This document shows positions 16,157 through 24,765 of a stretch of DNA of 38,629 nucleotides, in pieces. Origin of the DNA: Actinomycetales bacterium Actino_02 (lineage in GTDB: Bacteria; Actinomycetota; Actinomycetes; Propionibacteriales; Propionibacteriaceae); assembly GCA_001603275.1 (NCBI GenBank), contig LUYM01000015.1, forward strand, positions 1 through 38,629, given 5' to 3'. The position numbers and the translations under genes were made by a program. The notes under the pieces are model-generated. The model was not told where the DNA came from. It ran no database searches and saw only the letters and a program-made list of their open reading frames with translations. The first letter of the stretch is position 1. Each line of letters starts with the position of its first letter.

Positions 16157-17251
16157 GTGGTCACTCTGGACGCATCCGAGCCGCTCGCGGCCGCCCTCCC
16201 CGCAGCTGTCGGCGCCACCATCACAGACTTCCTGGACGATGCGGTGGCCCGGCTGTCCGAGGTGGGTCCGGCGATCGACGAGCTCGGTGCGCTGGCCCGA
16301 GCCTTCACCGCCGGCGGCAAGCGGCTGCGTCCAGCCTTCTGCTGCTGGGGCTACCTGGCCGCAGCCGGCGGCAACGAGGCGCCCGAATCGGTGCTGAAGG
16401 TGGCCGCCAGCCTCGATCTGCTGCATGTCTCGGCGCTGATCCACGACGACGTCCTGGACGGCTCGGCGACCCGGCGTGGGCTGCCGGCCGCCCACGTGCA
16501 GTTGGCCGCCCGGCACGCTGCGAATCACGGCCGCGGCGATGCCGATGCCTTCGGCCGCAGTGGCGCGATCCTGCTCGGCGACCTGCTGCTGGCCTGGGCG
16601 GTGGAACTGGCCGATGCCTCCGGGGCCGAGCGACTGGCTCAGGCGCAGCCGCTGCTGGCCGCGGTCCGGGCCGAGGTTGCCGCCGGACAGTACCTGGACG
16701 TCACTGCGCAGGGCCGAGCCCTGGCCGACGTGCTGGACGCCCCGGAATCGGTGGACGAGCAGATCCGCCGCGTGGTGGAGTTCAAGACCGCTCGCTACAC
16801 CGTGATCCGTCCGCTGCAGATCGGGGCTGCGCTGGGCGGCGGATCACCCGAGTTGCTCGACCTGCTGGGCCGGTTCGGCTCCCCGCTGGGCCGGGCCTTC
16901 CAGTTCCGCGACGATGTGCTGGGCGTGTTCGGCGATGCCGAGCTGACCGGCAAGCCCGCCGGCGACGACCTGCGTGAGGGCAAGCTGACCGTGCTGGTGG
17001 CCAATGCCATCGCCCGAGCCCCGCGGGATCAAGCCGAGCAACTGGCCGGGCTGTTGGGCCGTCCGCTCAGCCCGGACGAGGTCGCGCAGGCCCAGGCCAT
17101 CATCGTCGACTCGGGGGCGTTGGCCGCCACCGAGGCCGAGATCGCCGATGCCGCCGCCCACGCCTCCGCCGTGCTGGACGCGCGGATCGCCGAACCAGCC
17201 CGGACGGCGCTGCACCGGCTGGTCGTGCTGGCCACCCAACGCCAGGCCTGA
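16157..17251 (+). CDS. idsA: Polyprenyl (geranylgeranyl-type) diphosphate synthase
   Basis: Trans-isoprenyl diphosphate synthase of 364 residues that condenses isopentenyl diphosphate with an allylic primer to make C20 or longer chains for menaquinone, carotenoids or lipid carriers. The first Asp-rich motif is HDDVLD (96-101), preceded by GGKRLRPAF (53-61). The second is FRDDVLG near residue 251, where the last Asp of DDxxD is Gly, as in several actinobacterial synthases. KTARYT and GKPAGDDLREGKLT are conserved. GTG 16157 lies six bases after a TAGGCT -10, so it is probably leaderless. Product chain length cannot be told from sequence. Confidence 0.92.
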   Translation: MVTLDASEPLAAALPAAVGATITDFLDDAVARLSEVGPAIDELGALARAFTAGGKRLRPAFCCWGYLAAAGGNEAPESVLKVAASLDLLHVSALIHDDVLDGSATRRGLPAAHVQLAARHAANHGRGDADAFGRSGAILLGDLLLAWAVELADASGAERLAQAQPLLAAVRAEVAAGQYLDVTAQGRALADVLDAPESVDEQIRRVVEFKTARYTVIRPLQIGAALGGGSPELLDLLGRFGSPLGRAFQFRDDVLGVFGDAELTGKPAGDDLREGKLTVLVANAIARAPRDQAEQLAGLLGRPLSPDEVAQAQAIIVDSGALAATEAEIADAAAHASAVLDARIAEPARTALHRLVVLATQRQA

Positions 17252-17256
17252 GTCGT

Positions 17257-17305
17257 CCCTTCGACACGCTCAGGGACCGCGAAAGCCCACTGGCTGAGCC
17301 TTGGC
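17257..17305. repeat. TTCGACACGCTCAG repeat copy after idsA
   Basis: CCCTTCGACACGCTCAGGG (17257-17275), then a GGCTGAGCC half (17292-17300). The same core occurs at 18177-18195 and inverted at 18258-18271. It resembles a widespread actinobacterial intergenic repeat and may fold as a terminator between the convergent idsA and GNAT genes. Confidence 0.6.
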
Positions 17306-17345
17306 CAGGCCTGAGCCGGGGGCGACCGAAGCCGCCCCCGAACCC

Positions 17346-17954
17346 TCAGAACTGCGTATCGGTGACGTGCTTCTCCCGCGGCGGGAAGCCGGAGTCGAAG
17401 GCGTCGGCCTGCTCGGTGGTGACCTCGAAGATGGAGGACTCCACCAGGCGTCCGCCAACCCCGTCCAGGGCGCCGGGCCGGAGCTCGACTCCCTGGAAGG
17501 CGTCGAAGTTCGCCCCGTCCGGGGTGGTCACCGACCACTTCGCCGCGTCGGCGAAGCCGAACCGTCCGTAGTAACCGGGGTCGCCGTAGAGGAATGCTCC
17601 GGGCAACCCCAGGACGGTGCAGCGCCGCAGCAACTCCCGCAACAGTGCCCCACCGATCCCGGTGCGCTGGTGCTCGGGAGTGACCGCGAGCGGCCCCAGA
17701 TAGGCGACAGCGGTCGGACGACCATCGGCGGCAATCACGGTGGCCGAGGTGGCCAGACCGACCCCGACCAGGTCGCCGTCGAGGTCGGCGGCCAGCTCCA
17801 ACCCGGGCAGGTACTCCGGGGCCGTGTGAGCCAGATCGAGGATCAGGTGTTCGACGCAGCCGGGCCGGTACAGATCCCAGAAGGCGTCGCGGACGATGCC
17901 CGCAGCGTCGTGACGGCGCTGCGGATCGAGAGTGGTGATGATGATTTCGGACAA
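17346..17954 (-). CDS. GNAT-family N-acetyltransferase
   Basis: Cytoplasmic acyl-CoA-dependent acetyltransferase of 202 residues. The acetyl-CoA motif is LAVTPEHQRTGIGGALLREL (about residues 89-108), followed by the beta-strand segment FLYGDPGYYGRFGF typical of the YhbS-like group. I start at TTG 17954 (read as Met, then SEIIITT) because AAGGAA lies six bases upstream; extending further gives a Pro/Gly-rich, unconserved N-terminus. The acceptor substrate is unknown. It is flanked on both sides by TTCGACACGCTCAG repeats. Confidence 0.85.
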   Translation of the reverse strand: MSEIIITTLDPQRRHDAAGIVRDAFWDLYRPGCVEHLILDLAHTAPEYLPGLELAADLDGDLVGVGLATSATVIAADGRPTAVAYLGPLAVTPEHQRTGIGGALLRELLRRCTVLGLPGAFLYGDPGYYGRFGFADAAKWSVTTPDGANFDAFQGVELRPGALDGVGGRLVESSIFEVTTEQADAFDSGFPPREKHVTDTQF

Positions 17955-18284
17955 TGTTGTTCCTTGTGTTCCCGCGACCGGACGCAGGGGTCCGGCCGGA
18001 TCAGAGAGCGGGACTGTTGCTGGACACCCGGGGAATCCGGGCCGTCCCAGGGCGCGCCGAATCACACTGACGCGCTGTGGTGTCCAGGCTCAGCGGGCGA
18101 CCGGGTATCCGAAGGTCAACATGCGCTGAATAGCTTGTCAGGTTCGCGCCGATCCGAGCAACTCCGCCGGCCCCGTCCCTTCGACACGCTCAGGGCCGGG
18201 AAGGAGTCACAAGCTCAGGCACCGATGAACCCGTTGGCACCGCCCCAGCCGGTTGGCTGAGCGTGTCGAAGCTGCCCCGTAGCC
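17955..18284. other. 330-base intergenic region with repeats
   Basis: No gene. It holds an inverted repeat CTGGACACC (18020-18028) / GGTGTCCAG (18079-18087). A pair of opposed TTCGACACGCTCAG units is also present, at 18177-18195 and 18258-18271 (the latter in reverse, just after the ThiE-like stop). The opposed pair could form a long hairpin ending the ThiE-like transcript. Confidence 0.6.
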
Positions 18285-18986
18285 TCAGCGCCGAAACGCC
18301 CGGAAGGTGAACTCCTGCATCGCCGGATCGTCGTTCCAGGCCTGGCGCAGCCGATCCTTCAGGGCGCGGGCAGCGGCGGACGGGTCGTCGGCTCCGGTGA
18401 TGGCATGGGAGACCGCGATCCGGCGGGCACCGGCGGCCAGCACCTGATCGAGGTTGTCGATGGTGATCCCGGTGATCGCGAACCACGGCTTGGCCGCAGG
18501 ATCGGACGGCGGAGCCGCCTGCTCGGCATACCGGATCAGCGCCAGCCCGGGGCCGGCGTCGGGAAACACCGGGCCGACGGTGAGGAAGTCGACCTGTGGA
18601 TCGGCCAGTGCCGCGTCGATCGCGGACGGGCCGTGGCAGGAACGTCCGACCAGCGCGTACTCATGCAGGTAGCCGCGCGCCTTGGCCGCAGCCATCCCGC
18701 GCTCGGGCAACTGCAGCAGGTCGGCATCGAAACGCCGGGCCAAGTGCCCCGACTCGTAGGCGCTGACCAGGCCCTGGTAGCGGTAGCCGACGGCCCGAAC
18801 GGCCTGCAGGCAGGCCAGCAGCTCGTCCTCCTCGGCCCCGGCTTGACGCAGCTGGATCAGGTCCACCCCGCCGGAGAAGGCCGCGTCGGCGAAGCCGGCC
18901 AACTCGTCCGCCCCGGACCGGGTGCCGGTGATCAGCATCAATCGGGCCAGTCCCAGTCGGGTGGCCAACCCCATCAGTGCAGTCAT
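18285..18986 (-). CDS. ThiE/TenI-like thiamine phosphate synthase family protein
   Basis: TIM-barrel protein of 233 residues resembling thiamine phosphate synthase and TenI: LMLITGTRSG near the start, GGVDLIQLRQAGAEEDELL (about 40-58), VGRSCHGPSAIDAA (about 112-125), VDFLTVGPVFPDAGPG (about 132-147) and WFAITGI. Several catalytic details of true ThiE are missing or weak: the NDRxDLA and HLGQ segments are replaced by SAYESGHLARRFDADLLQLPE, and the usual Thr/Lys after GPVFP is absent. It could be a TenI-like isomerase or a divergent enzyme. No other thi gene is near. ATG 18986 is six bases after TAACCT, so it is probably leaderless. Confidence 0.75.
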   Translation of the reverse strand: MTALMGLATRLGLARLMLITGTRSGADELAGFADAAFSGGVDLIQLRQAGAEEDELLACLQAVRAVGYRYQGLVSAYESGHLARRFDADLLQLPERGMAAAKARGYLHEYALVGRSCHGPSAIDAALADPQVDFLTVGPVFPDAGPGLALIRYAEQAAPPSDPAAKPWFAITGITIDNLDQVLAAGARRIAVSHAITGADDPSAAARALKDRLRQAWNDDPAMQEFTFRAFRR

Positions 18987-18992
18987 CGGCCC

Positions 18993-18998
18993 AGGTTA
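18993..18998 (-). promoter_or_regulatory. Leaderless -10 of the ThiE-like gene
   Basis: On the minus strand TAACCT is followed by six bases and the ATG at 18986. No ribosome-binding site is present. Confidence 0.6.
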
Positions 18999-19103
18999 GC
19001 CGCGCGGCGGGTCGGCGGGGGGCGATTCGGGACGGGCTCTACAATCGCCGGTAGGTCTGGACGGCCTACTTCCCCGACTGGTCCGGAGCCCGAGTAGCCG
19101 AAT

Positions 19104-21095
19104 ATGAGTAACACTGACGCCCTGGTGGGCCAACTGGTCGACGGCCGCTATGAGGTCGTTCGAAAGCTGGCTCGCGGCGGAATGGCGACGGTGTACCTGG
19201 CCAATGACCTGCGGCTGACCCGCACCGTGGCGCTGAAGATCATGCATGAGAACCTCGGTTCGGATGCCGACTTCGTCAGCCGCTTCGACCGTGAGGCCCG
19301 CTCGGCGGCCCGGCTCTCCCACCCGAATGTGGTGGCCGTGTTCGACCAGGGCACCGACTCCGGGCGTCCCTACATCGTCATGGAGTACGTCGAGGGCTCG
19401 ACGCTGCGGCATGTGATCACCCGGGAGTCCCCGATGGCGCCGCAGCGGGCGCTGGATCTGATGCTGCCGATCGCTGCCGCCGTGGCCGCCGCCCATGAGG
19501 CCGGGATCATTCACCGCGACCTGAAGCCGGAGAACGTCCTGCTGTCGACCCGCGGCCAGCTGAAGGTGGCCGACTTCGGGCTGGCCAGGGCGGTCACCGC
19601 GCATACCGCCACCGCGCAGGGGATGCTGATCGGGACGGTCTCCTACATCGCCCCCGAACTGGTCACCCACGGACGCGCGGACGCCCGCTGCGACGTCTAT
19701 GCCCTCGGCGTGGTCCTCTACGAGATGCTCACCGGAGCCAAGCCGCACACCGGCGACACCCCGATTCAGGTGGCCTACAGCCACGTCCACAACGACCTGC
19801 GGGCACCGTCGACGGCTGCCCCCGAGCAGTGGCGCAACACCCGTCAGGCGATTCCGGACTACCTGGACGCCCTAGTGCTGGCCGCCGCGGCCCGCAACCC
19901 CGCCGATCGTCCCGCGGACGCCTCCGTGCTTCTGGATCATCTGCGCCAAGCCCGGGCCGCCCTGGAGTCGGGGATCACCTCCGACCCTGCGCTGGCCGCG
20001 CGGATGCGCGAGACCTCATTGGACCCGAGCAACCAGCTCACCGCCCCGGTGCCGGTGGTGGCGATGCCGTCGAGCATCCAGCAGACCGCCACCTTGCGAT
20101 TCACCCCGTCCACGCCGCTCAGCCCCGGCCAGCCGGGTGCCACCGACGGCATGCCCTACTTCGATCGCCAGGTGCCCTCACCGGCGGCCGTGCCGCTGGC
20201 CCAACGCCAGGTCAAGCGGCGCCACCGCGGAATCATCACCTTGATCGTGTTCCTGGTGATCACAGCACTTCTGGGGGCCGGCAGTTGGTACTGGTTCAGC
20301 GGTCGGTTCACCACCACGCCCGACTTCGGCAACCTGACCCAGGCCGAGGCGCAGGCCCTGGCCGCCAAGAACGGCCTGAGCATCACGTTCAGCCCCGGCT
20401 ACAGCGAGGACGTCCCGGCCGGCCAGGTGATCAGCACCGACCCGAAGGCCGACGACCAGATTCTGCGTGGCGGAACGGTGGCCGCAACCATCTCCAAGGG
20501 TCCGGAGCGGTATCCGGTGCCGTCCCTCGTCGGTCGGACCGTGGACGATGCCCGGATCGCCTTGGAAGCCAACCATCTGGCCCTCGGCAAGACCAACGAG
20601 GTCTACGACGACTCGGCGCCGGCCGGCCAGGTGATCAGTGCGTCGCTGCCCGCCGATCAGATGGTGAAGCCGGGGACGCCGGTGGATCTGAAGGTGTCCA
20701 AGGGCCCGGCACCGGTGAAGATCGTCAGCTATGTCGGCAAGCCGTTCACCGACGCCCAGACCTACTACCAGAATGCGGGTCTGGTCGTGCAGCGCGGTGA
20801 CGACAAGTTCTCCGACAAGGTGCCGTCCGGCTCGGTGGTGTCTCAGGACCCGAAGAAGGGCAACGTCGAGAAGAACTCGACGATCACCTTCATCGTGTCG
20901 AAGGGTCCGGAGTTCACCGTGGTGCCACCGGTGCGCGGGCTGAGCGGTGATGCGGCCACCCAGAAGCTGGCCGCATTGGGCTTCAAGGTGAACGTCAAGC
21001 GCGAGAGTTGGTTCGGCAACACGGCGCTGGGCACTGATCCGGCCGAGGGCGAGAAGGCGAAGACTGGCTCCGAGATCACCCTGTCCATCGGCTGA
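19104..21095 (+). CDS. pknL: PASTA-domain serine/threonine protein kinase (PknL/PknB type)
   Basis: Membrane receptor kinase of 663 residues. The kinase domain (about 14-280) has glycine loop LARGGMATVY, Lys45 in VALK, catalytic Asp139 in HRDLKPEN, DFG 157-159 and APE at 183-185. A basic juxtamembrane segment (RQVKRRHRG) precedes a single membrane helix at about 375-395. Four extracellular PASTA repeats follow and would bind muropeptides or lipid II. Its position between idsA and the DAHP synthase matches pknL of Corynebacterium. TACAAT (19040-19045) is a good -10; no strong ribosome site precedes ATG 19104. Targets probably include wall and division proteins, by family knowledge only. Confidence 0.93.
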   Translation: MSNTDALVGQLVDGRYEVVRKLARGGMATVYLANDLRLTRTVALKIMHENLGSDADFVSRFDREARSAARLSHPNVVAVFDQGTDSGRPYIVMEYVEGSTLRHVITRESPMAPQRALDLMLPIAAAVAAAHEAGIIHRDLKPENVLLSTRGQLKVADFGLARAVTAHTATAQGMLIGTVSYIAPELVTHGRADARCDVYALGVVLYEMLTGAKPHTGDTPIQVAYSHVHNDLRAPSTAAPEQWRNTRQAIPDYLDALVLAAAARNPADRPADASVLLDHLRQARAALESGITSDPALAARMRETSLDPSNQLTAPVPVVAMPSSIQQTATLRFTPSTPLSPGQPGATDGMPYFDRQVPSPAAVPLAQRQVKRRHRGIITLIVFLVITALLGAGSWYWFSGRFTTTPDFGNLTQAEAQALAAKNGLSITFSPGYSEDVPAGQVISTDPKADDQILRGGTVAATISKGPERYPVPSLVGRTVDDARIALEANHLALGKTNEVYDDSAPAGQVISASLPADQMVKPGTPVDLKVSKGPAPVKIVSYVGKPFTDAQTYYQNAGLVVQRGDDKFSDKVPSGSVVSQDPKKGNVEKNSTITFIVSKGPEFTVVPPVRGLSGDAATQKLAALGFKVNVKRESWFGNTALGTDPAEGEKAKTGSEITLSIG

Positions 21096-21121
21096 GCCGG
21101 CGCTCGTCGCGGCGGACGGGA

Positions 21122-21175
21122 AAGTTTCTCACAGAAACTTCGTGAGCTTGCGTCATCGTGACGACGAGCTAGTGT
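21122..21175 (+). promoter_or_regulatory. Orphan promoter with AAGTTT-N7-AAACTT dyad
   Basis: AAGTTT (21122-21127) and AAACTT (21135-21140) form a dyad upstream of TTGCGT (21148-21153), a 16-base spacer and TAGTGT (21170-21175). The same AAGTTT-N7-AAACTT layout lies over the second rpf promoter. The nearest plus-strand gene is 2.6 kb away, so it may drive a small RNA. Confidence 0.5.
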
Positions 21176-21450
21176 CTTTATTGGTGAACGGGTCACTTGT
21201 GGCCCGGGCCGGCAACAGCTCGCGCGGGGGTGTCGAGCGTCGGCCACCAGATTCGCGGAATGGGGATTCTGCGAGTCATCAGCGGGATGGCCCTTGGGGG
21301 AGCCGGAACGCTGCGGATGGGATCGATTCGGGGGGACCGGTCCAATCCGGCCCGAGCCTTCACCGGCTGGCGGGTAGGTATGGCTCACGGCCAAGAGGGG
21401 CCCGAGCATCGTTGGCGGTCGAGCTTCGGCTCGGCCGCCAACGCCTTCTT

Positions 21451-21560
21451 GGGGACGGTTCCATTACCGTCCGGCCTCGTCACCCGCTTTGGTGGGGACG
21501 GTTCCATTAGCGTCCAACCTTGCCGCTCGGTGAACCTTGGACGGTAATGAAACCGTCCCC
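21451..21560. repeat. Three REP-like units, two direct and one inverted
   Basis: Copies at 21451-21472 (exact) and 21494-21515 (one mismatch) are on the plus strand; 21539-21560 is on the minus strand with one mismatch. The cluster is bounded by GGGGACGGTT and (A)AACCGTCCCC ends, like a small BIME. The last copy ends three bases before the MBL stop codon. Confidence 0.8.
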
Positions 21561-21563
21561 GAA

Positions 21564-22208
21564 CTATGCCGCGGGGGTCCAGGGACGGCCGTCGCGCAGG
21601 TCGACGGCCTGGGTCGGAGTCATGTCGCCGATCCGGCCATAGACCAGGCCCCAGCCACGCTCACTGAGCAAGCCGTCGTGAATCAAGAAACCCTGCGGGG
21701 CGGCCACGGCCCGAGCGAAGTCGATGGTCTCCTTCATGGCAGCCCAGGGTCCGTACGCGGGGACGCCCAGCACGTCCACCCCGGACGGCACCGCGGCCAG
21801 CGAGTCGCCCGGATGGAAGAACGTCGGCTCCCCCTCGGCGCTGATCACCAGCCCGACATTGCCGATCTGCGGGATGTCGCGATGGATGACGGCGTGCAGC
21901 CCACCGACGGCGGCCACGGTGACCCCCGAGCGGCTGATGCTGGAGTCCGCAGTGATCGGCTTAGCCCGCTCGAGATGATGGACCTCGATCACGCTCGGCT
22001 CGACCAGCACCCGGGCGCCCGGGTTGGCCGCGATCAGAGCGGGCACGTTGGCCGGATCGACGTGGTCGGGGTGCAGATGCGTGATCAGGATGGCATCCAG
22101 GTCAGTAAGCCCGTGCCACCCGGTGGAGAAGTTGCCCGGATCGAGCAGGAATCGCAGGCCGTTGATCTCGACCAGCACCGCCGAATGCCCCAAGTGTGTG
22201 AGCTGCAT
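21564..22208 (-). CDS. MBL-fold hydrolase, UlaG/YtnP-like
   Basis: Metallo-beta-lactamase-fold protein of 214 residues with an intact motif THLHPDHVDP (His/His/Asp/His), HLGHSAVLVE at the N-terminus, HAVIH, FFHPGDSL and a C-terminal IHDGLL. This pattern fits the UlaG-like zinc hydrolases, whose natural substrate is often unknown. I start at ATG 22208, which has AAGGAG five bases before it and overlaps the aroQ stop (TGATG), so it is translationally coupled to aroQ. Why a hydrolase should be tied to dehydroquinase is not evident. Confidence 0.85.
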   Translation of the reverse strand: MQLTHLGHSAVLVEINGLRFLLDPGNFSTGWHGLTDLDAILITHLHPDHVDPANVPALIAANPGARVLVEPSVIEVHHLERAKPITADSSISRSGVTVAAVGGLHAVIHRDIPQIGNVGLVISAEGEPTFFHPGDSLAAVPSGVDVLGVPAYGPWAAMKETIDFARAVAAPQGFLIHDGLLSERGWGLVYGRIGDMTPTQAVDLRDGRPWTPAA

Positions 22209-22651
22209 CAAGACTCCTTACCCAGTCGAGCGATCGCGAATTCCAACGCGAGGGCGTACCCCTGCACCCCGAAGCCGGTCATCACCCCAACGGCCAGGTC
22301 CGACAGGTAGGAGTGCCGTCGGAACTCCTCGCGGGCGTGGACGTTCGAGATGTGCACCTCGACGAACGGGACCGCCACCGCGGCGAAGGCGTCCCTGATC
22401 GCCACCGAGGTGTGGGTGAACGCGCCGGGGTTGATAATCACGAAGCGGGTGCCATCGGTGCGCGCGGCGTGCAGCCGGTCGATGATCTCGCCCTCGTGGT
22501 TGCTCTGGAAGGTGTCCAGGCTCAGCCCGGCGGCTGAGGCCTGCGCGCGCAGCCCGGCCTCGATCTCGGCCAGCGTGGTGCTGCCGTAGATCTCAGGCTC
22601 GCGAGTGCCGAGAGTGTTCAGGTTGGGCCCGTTGATGACCAGCACGTCCAT
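22208..22651 (-). CDS. aroQ: Type II 3-dehydroquinate dehydratase
   Basis: Shikimate-pathway enzyme of 147 residues converting 3-dehydroquinate to 3-dehydroshikimate, normally a dodecamer. Diagnostic motifs are [18 protein letters not shown] (residues 6-23, with catalytic Tyr22), [11 protein letters not shown] (48-58), [17 protein letters not shown] (72-88) and [12 protein letters not shown] (97-108, catalytic His100). ATG 22651 has GGGAGAG upstream. It lies near the AroE-AroK fusion and the DAHP synthase, forming a loose aromatic-acid cluster. Confidence 0.96.
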   Translation of the reverse strand: MDVLVINGPNLNTLGTREPEIYGSTTLAEIEAGLRAQASAAGLSLDTFQSNHEGEIIDRLHAARTDGTRFVIINPGAFTHTSVAIRDAFAAVAVPFVEVHISNVHAREEFRRHSYLSDLAVGVMTGFGVQGYALALEFAIARLGKES

Positions 22652-22698
22652 GCGTCCAACTCTCCCACAGGCCGGTTCCTCTGCCGACGAGGGCGCGA

Positions 22699-23730
22699 CT
22701 AGCGGCTCACGAAGGCGACGACCCCGCCGATCAGCAGCACCACCGCGGTGGCCGCCGCGGCCAGGATCACCGGACGAGTTCCGGTGCGGCGCAGCACGCT
22801 GGCGTGCACCGAGGTGCCGAGCGCGAACATCGCCGCGCCGAGCAGCCAGCCCTGGACCAGCTTGGCGATGTCCACCACGGACGACGGCAGCACCCCCAGG
22901 CTACGGACGGCGACCATGGCGATGAAGCCGGCCACGAACAGCGGCACCAGCGGCGGACGAGCCGCACCGGGCTCCAGCCCGGCCGAACGCTGCCGGAAGG
23001 AGATCACCGCCAGTACCGGAGCCAGCATCAACACTCGAGCCAGCTTCACCAGCACGGCCACCTTCAGCGCGTCCGGGCCGATGATGCCGGCCGCGGCCAC
23101 CACCTGGGCCACCTCATGGGTGGACGCTCCGGTCCAGATCCCGGCGGTGCGCGGGTCCAGGTGCAGCGCGAAGGCCAGCGACGGCATCAGCGCGATCATC
23201 AGGGTCCCGAAGACCACCACGAGGGCGACCGCGGTGGCGGCCTCCTCGTCCTTGCGCTTGGACAGCACCCCGTCGATGCCGGCGACGGCAGCGGCGCCAC
23301 AGATGGAGAAGCCACCGGCGATCAGCAGGGTCTGAGTGCCGCCCACTTTGAGTAGGCGTCCGATGGCCAGGGTGGCGGCCATGGTGCCGGCGACGATCAC
23401 CACCACACCGACCACGGTCGGCCAGCCCAACGCCAGGATGTCGCCGAGCACCAGTTGCAGGCCGAGCAGGACTACTCCGGCGCGCAGCAGTCGCCGCGCC
23501 GAGACGGCCAGGCCGGGCCGGGCGGCCACCATCAGCCGATGATCGGTGGGCAGGACATTAGCCAGCACCGCCCCCAACAGGATGGCCACCAGCATGGCGC
23601 TGAGCCCGGGGACGAGCAGGCCCACTTCCCACGAGATGCCCGCGGCCGCCGCGGACAGGCCGATCCCGACCCAGATCGACGATCCGGTAGCGGTGACGGG
23701 CGGAACGGGACGAGCGGCAGTCTCAGGCAC
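22699..23730 (-). CDS. YeiH-family putative sulfate exporter
   Basis: Membrane protein of 343 residues with about ten hydrophobic helices, of the YeiH/UPF0324 putative sulfate exporter family. Typical segments are [53 protein letters not shown] and [12 protein letters not shown]. Transport of sulfate or a sulfonate breakdown product is proposed for relatives, not proven here. GTG 23730 lies six bases after TAGGCT (leaderless). It is divergent from a LysR regulator, the same pairing as yeiE-yeiH in E. coli. Confidence 0.88.
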   Translation of the reverse strand: MPETAARPVPPVTATGSSIWVGIGLSAAAAGISWEVGLLVPGLSAMLVAILLGAVLANVLPTDHRLMVAARPGLAVSARRLLRAGVVLLGLQLVLGDILALGWPTVVGVVVIVAGTMAATLAIGRLLKVGGTQTLLIAGGFSICGAAAVAGIDGVLSKRKDEEAATAVALVVVFGTLMIALMPSLAFALHLDPRTAGIWTGASTHEVAQVVAAAGIIGPDALKVAVLVKLARVLMLAPVLAVISFRQRSAGLEPGAARPPLVPLFVAGFIAMVAVRSLGVLPSSVVDIAKLVQGWLLGAAMFALGTSVHASVLRRTGTRPVILAAAATAVVLLIGGVVAFVSR

Positions 23731-23736
23731 CCGACC

Positions 23737-23795
23737 AGCCTAAATGCCCTGCACGATATGCAGTAGTCCCGATTTGCGCATCTCAGCGATACCTT
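23737..23795. promoter_or_regulatory. Divergent leaderless promoters and LysR site, yeiH/lysR
   Basis: On the minus strand TAGGCT (23737-23742) is six bases before GTG 23730. On the plus strand TACCTT (23790-23795) is six bases before ATG 23802. Between them CTGCA-N5-TGCAG (23749-23763) is a likely recognition site for the LysR-type protein. Confidence 0.6.
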
Positions 23796-23801
23796 TTACG
23801 C

Positions 23802-24716
23802 ATGACTGAACGGCTCCACGACTATCCGCGGGTCGATGACCTGCTGGTGGTGATCCAGACCGCAGAGCTCGGCAGCCTGAGCCTGGCGGCCCACGCGCTG
23901 GGGCTGGCTCAGCCGAATGCCAGCCGGGCCGTGCATCGGGTGGAGCGGCGGTTGGGCGTGCGGCTATTCAGCCGAGGGGCCCGCGGCAGCGTCCCGACCA
24001 CCGAGGGAGCGCTGGTGATCGACTGGGCGCGCGATGTCGTCGAGGCCAACCGGCGACTGCTCACCGCCGCGTCCGCGCTCACCCGCCCAGCATCGGCTCC
24101 GCTGCGGATCGCGGCCAGCCAAACCATCGCCGAGGAACTGCTGCCCGGTTGGCTCGGCACGTTCCGCCGCGAGTGGCCCGACGTCGAGATCGCCCTCACC
24201 GTGGCCAACTCGACCGAGGTCGGACGGCTGATCGGAGCCGACGTGCTCGGCTTCGTGGAGAGCCCCGAACTGCCCGCCACGGTGCCGGCCGGCGCCTCCA
24301 GCCAGGTGGTGGCCGCCGACCGGTTGGTGGTGGTCGTGGCCGCCGACCACGAGTGGGCTCGGCGGACTCGTCCGGTAAGTCTGGACGAATTGCTGGCCAC
24401 TCCCCTGGTGGTTCGCGAGCCGGGGTCGGGCACCCGGGTCAGCCTGGAGCAGGCAGTGGCCGGCCACGGACGGCTCGCCGCGCCGGCGCTGGAGCTGGCC
24501 AGCAATGCGGCGGTGCGAGTCGCCGTGGCGTCCGGGGCTGGACCGGCGGTCCTCAGCGAGCTGGCCGTCCGCGCGTCGGTGGCCGGCGGGATGCTCCGTG
24601 CGGTGATGGTGGACGACCTGGCGATCGCCCGGCAGTTGCGCGCAGTGTGGCTGGGTCAGCCGAGTCCGGCCATGCGAGCGCTGATCGAGGTGGCCGAAGC
24701 CGCCGGAGCTCGGTAG
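23802..24716 (+). CDS. LysR-family transcriptional regulator
   Basis: Regulator of 304 residues. The N-terminal winged HTH (about 11-70) reads LLVVIQTAELGSLSLAAHAL, LAQPNASRAVHRVERRLGVRLFSR. The C-terminal periplasmic-binding-like effector domain (about 95-300) follows. It faces the YeiH gene across a 71-base gap with an inverted repeat, so it probably controls the exporter and itself. The effector may be a sulfur or acid metabolite, by analogy only. ATG 23802 is leaderless-like after TACCTT. Confidence 0.9.
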   Translation: MTERLHDYPRVDDLLVVIQTAELGSLSLAAHALGLAQPNASRAVHRVERRLGVRLFSRGARGSVPTTEGALVIDWARDVVEANRRLLTAASALTRPASAPLRIAASQTIAEELLPGWLGTFRREWPDVEIALTVANSTEVGRLIGADVLGFVESPELPATVPAGASSQVVAADRLVVVVAADHEWARRTRPVSLDELLATPLVVREPGSGTRVSLEQAVAGHGRLAAPALELASNAAVRVAVASGAGPAVLSELAVRASVAGGMLRAVMVDDLAIARQLRAVWLGQPSPAMRALIEVAEAAGAR

Positions 24717-24765
24717 CCGCCCAGGGCGCCAGTGCGTCGTCCCGGCGACAAGGCGTCCGCGACAC

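Larger units (their letters stand above)
21096..21563. other. 468-base intergenic region with orphan promoter and repeats
   Basis: It lies between the convergent kinase and MBL genes. The left part has a dyad and promoter (21122-21175) whose transcript would run about 270 bases through GC-rich, foldable sequence without a convincing protein. The right part (21451-21560) carries three REP-like units. The short frames here are Arg/Gly/Ser-rich and do not look coding. Confidence 0.6.

Noticed and set aside
15211-16977. 588-codon open frame on the plus strand across metF
   Set aside because: It is antisense to metF and then out of frame with the prenyl synthase; composition is Arg/Gly/Pro-rich with no motif. 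A high-GC shadow.
21182-21450. Possible c-di-AMP (ydaO) or cobalamin riboswitch
   Set aside because: Rpf and NlpC genes often carry ydaO riboswitches, but the conserved core blocks could not be matched here and no gene lies downstream on the same strand.
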